Shown: positions 61,112-64,000 of the stretch, piece by piece
How positions within the stretch are numbered: position 1 is the stretch's first letter
Layout: every line of letters begins with the position of its first letter
Assembly (NCBI GenBank): GCA_964035575.1
Contig: OZ037908.1
Coordinates: 124,001-188,000, forward strand
DNA from: Rhynchopus sp. YZ270_cl-10
Lineage: Eukaryota; Euglenozoa; Diplonemea; Diplonemida; Diplonemidae
Direction: 5' to 3'
DNA length: 64,000 bases
Notes under the pieces: generated by a model
The model's input: the letters and a program-made list of their open reading frames with translations, nothing else
Database searches by the model: none
Told to the model about the DNA's origin: nothing
Position numbers and translations under genes: made by a program

Positions 61112-63728
61112 ACCATGACAACACAGGTGCAGGGGTTTTTTAAAGTTTGCTGCATTTGCATATTTTTCTGCTTTATGACAAAGAACAAGAGATACGTAAG
61201 AGCAGACACGCCGCTAGGCTGTGTACTGACAGAGCAAATAGAAACATGTATACATGTTCCAGAGAGGGAACCGAGAAGCGTCACAAGAAAGCGCTACGAC
61301 GAGCGTAGCAGAAAAAATCGTAAGAAAGCCACAAGAGATGTTAGCAAGCATCCAGCACTCAATCCACTAAAGGACTACATGAGCACTATGTAAGAGAAAA
61401 AACAACACTAACATTCATGGAGCCAAGGGAGCGAAGGGTGCACACGGCACCGAGAAAGAAACACGAAGGATACCCGAGTATCCCGCACTCTGTCCTACGA
61501 GAGACCACCAGCTCTCTTCCCCGGACAGGCGAGCCCACAAGTGCTCTGTCCAATCCACGAGATCAACCAGGATCTTAACTTAAATACAGGTACAGACTCA
61601 TATGACTTTCATGCAGCGAAAAAGAATGGCAAACCAGAGTGCAAACAGCACCGGGAGAGAGCATCAAAAAACATCCGAGAAGCTAATACTCAAGTCAAGC
61701 AAGAGATCCCGAGAACTCATCACTAGGCTCCAACAAGAACTTAATCTCTAACCTAGCTCAACCAAGAACTCTACCCAAGCAAGACCAATCCATACGAGAG
61801 ATCACAAGAACTCATCACTAGGCTCCAACAAGAAACTTAATCTCTAACCTAGCTCAACCAAGAACTTCACTCAAGCAGGACCCCCATACGAGACGTCACA
61901 AGAACTCGTCACCTGGCTCAACCAAGAACTAAATCTCTCACCAGGCTCATCCAAGAACTGTACTCACGCAGGGTTACCAAGTATAAAACTCATCAGTATA
62001 CGTGATGCAGAAGAAACAAAACAGAGTGCAAATGGCACAGAAAAACCACGAGAAACCATCGAGCAAAAATACTCAAGTCAAGCAAGAGATCCCGAGAACT
62101 CATCACTAGGCTCCAACAAGAACTTAATCTCTAACCTAGCTCAACCAAGAACTCTACCCAAGCAAGACCAATCCATACGAGAGATCACAAGAACTCATCA
62201 CTAGGCTCCAACAAGAACTTAATCTCTCACCTAGCTCAACCAAGAACTTCACTCAAGCAGGACCCCCATACGAGACGTCACAAGAACTCGTCACCTGGCT
62301 CAACCAAGAACTTAATCTCTCACCAGGCTCATCCAAGAACTGTACTCACGCAGGGTTACCAAGTATAAAACTCATCAGTGTTCGCGGCGCAAAAGAAACA
62401 AACAAAGTGCAAACAGCACATAGAGAAAACGTAAAACATGACACATATCCGAACATCAAATACTCGATCCACACAAGAGATCACAAGAACTCATCACCCA
62501 TGAGAGACTAGCCCCCTCGGCACTCAGTCTCACACTAGGGCTCAACCAAGGACTTTTCTCCAGCAGGACCACCAAGTGTATACTCATCCGCATTCATGTA
62601 ACAGGAAAGGAAGACAGAGCAAACAGACACAAAAAACATCCGAGCATAAATACAACGGTAATTCATGAGACCACAGAGCTCTACCCCTGGAGAGACAAGC
62701 CCAACTGGCGCACATCTCCTATCACCCGGGATCAACAAGCCTACAAGTGTCATCGAGACCTCTAACCCTGGAAAGACGAGCCCATACGGCACTCAGTCTC
62801 TTTATCACCCGGGATCAACAAGATCTCTACGCAAGCAGAACCAACCCATGCGAGAAGCCACAAGAACTCTAACCCTGGAGTCACCCGGGATCATCAAGAA
62901 CTCTGCTCAAGCAGGGTTACTCAGTATTAGCTCATCCGCTTTTGTGCCACAGGAAGAAACAAAACAGTGTACAAGTAACATAACAGAACACAAACACCAC
63001 AGAGAGAGCGAAAAATCCCCCGAGCAAGAACTCTAACCCATGAAAGACGAGCCCATCCGGCCCTCAGTCTTATCACCCGGGATCATCAAGAACTCTGCTC
63101 AGGCAGGGCCATATAAACTCATCAGTGTTCTTGTAACAGGACAGAAAAAACAGTGCAAGCAGACACGAAAAACATCCGAGCATAGATACAACAGTAATGC
63201 ATGAGACCACAGAGCTCTACCCCTGGAGAGACAAGCCCAACTGGCGCTCATCTCTTATCACCCGGGATCAACAAGCCTACAGTGGCATCGAGACCTCTAA
63301 CCCTGGAAAGACGAGCCCATACGGCACTCAGTCTCTTTATCACCGGGGATCAACAAGATCTCTACGCAAGCAGAACCAACCCATGCGAGAAGCCACAAGA
63401 ACTCTAACCCTGGAGTCACCCGGGATCATCAAGAACTCTGCTCAAGCAGGGTTACCCAGTATTAGCTCATCCGTATTCATGTAACAGAGCAAGCTGATCA
63501 AGCAGGTTAGCCAATGAGGCACTATTTTTAGAAGAAGAAAACAGGGAGCGGAGGGAGGGAAAGCTTTTTGATAAAAATTAGCGAAATACAAAAACCAGCG
63601 CGTGTGGAAGAAAAAAGGAGAGGAAAATATTTTTTCTGATTCAAAGTGGTGTTTACGTTTTGGGTACGGGGCGGAGAATAAAATCTGTTCGATAAAAGAA
63701 ACGCGAGCTTATTGTTTTATCTTGTTCA
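61112..63728. repeat. Satellite block of CAAGAACTC-type repeats between the direct repeats
   Basis: From about 61400 to 63490 the sequence is a diverged tandem array. Two adjacent units of about 385 bp (61600-61985 and 61990-62370) share ACTCATCACTAGGCTCCAAC and AAGAACTTAATCTCTAACC. Later units (about 62583-62930, 63118-63465) share CTACCCCTGGAGAGACAAGC and ACCCGGGATCAACAAG. CAAGAACT recurs throughout as a short core. Open frames of about 90-120 codons (62665-63036, 63197-63484) read the same repeat and are not credible genes. With the flanking direct repeats the whole could be a terminal-repeat element or a duplicated satellite unit. Confidence 0.75.
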
Positions 63729-63894
63729 TTTTATTTTTCCTTCCTTCAAAACTACACACACAACGCTTTTTTGGTTTTTGGGAGACACACAAGGTGCCAG
63801 GTTCTATGATAAGCACGGAACCACCCTGCACCTGTTTGTCATATTGTTTCCCGTGCAATACATGGAGAAACGTTTCGCACTCGAAACAAGGGAA
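63729..63894. repeat. 166-bp direct repeat, right copy
   Basis: Exact copy of 60946-61111. The surrounding sequence is unrelated on both outer sides: A/C-rich to the left of the first copy, CCCC-rich to the right of this one. The minus strand has a short cysteine-containing frame through the repeat that I do not recognise. Confidence 0.93.
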
Positions 63895-64000
63895 TAGAAA
63901 CAACTCCCCCCCTCCCCTTTTCAACCCATCCCTGCCGCACAAGGGACCACAGCGTTGCCGCAGTAGGGAAGGGGTGGACGAGCCGCCGATAACATTAAAG

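Noticed and set aside
60884-61393. 169-codon plus-strand frame next to the surface-protein gene
   Set aside because: It runs through the noncoding direct repeat and low-complexity satellite edge, and its product matches nothing I know.

Overview
The window looks like nuclear DNA of an intron-poor, free-living type of single-celled eukaryote whose lineage I cannot fix. The reasons are large intronless multidomain genes of animal/protist type (astacin protease with CUB domains, a Cdc7/MAP3K-epsilon-like kinase, membrane class III cyclases), long gaps crowded with poly(A)/poly(T) runs, foldback transposons and satellites, and no prokaryotic operon signals. Every confidently called gene lies on the minus strand, a strongly directional layout.

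Layout, left to right. Position 1-416 is the start of a secreted beta-helix-like protein cut by the window edge. A short membrane pseudo-cyclase (674-2410) and a secreted astacin protease with four CUB-like domains (3686-7126) follow. After about 4.8 kb of repeats come two large receptor-like proteins (12117-15332 and 17970-21209). Each has a bacterial-type ABC solute-binding ectodomain, membrane segments, a Cache-like sensor, a HAMP-like linker and a cyclase-like domain without catalytic residues. A decayed transposase lies between them on the plus strand. From 21.4 to 31.4 kb there is no host gene. That stretch holds a 1.2-kb palindrome, terminal-inverted-repeat elements, homopolymer G tracts and several MITE families. 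A MAP3K-like kinase (31426-34398) and a third solute-binding receptor (35654-38875) follow. Then come four six-membrane-segment cyclases (39269-50049): two keep a full adenylate cyclase active site and two carry only a degenerate domain. A 4.4-kb heptanucleotide satellite, a 10-bp minisatellite fused to a relic cyclase tail, more repeats, a Ser/Thr/Asp-rich surface protein (59108-60718) and a satellite block bounded by identical 166-bp direct repeats end the window.

Functionally the window is dominated by one signalling family. The solute-binding receptors probably sense small molecules outside the cell, and the four shorter cyclases probably make or modulate cAMP. Catalytically dead members may act as partners or regulators. 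Block-wise near-identity between paralogues shows repeated exchange of cassettes. The four short cyclases form a two-by-two combination of two membrane halves and two cytoplasmic halves.

The most unusual noncoding signal is a set of very short dispersed elements bounded by A/T runs. One set is hairpins with a shared CTCTCGT-like loop but different, still complementary stems. A second can be seen as a 46-nt insertion in only one arm of the large palindrome. A third is a roughly 90-nt unit whose hairpin sequence changes while pairing is kept. None matches an RNA gene I recognise. All domain and family calls were made by eye, without database search.
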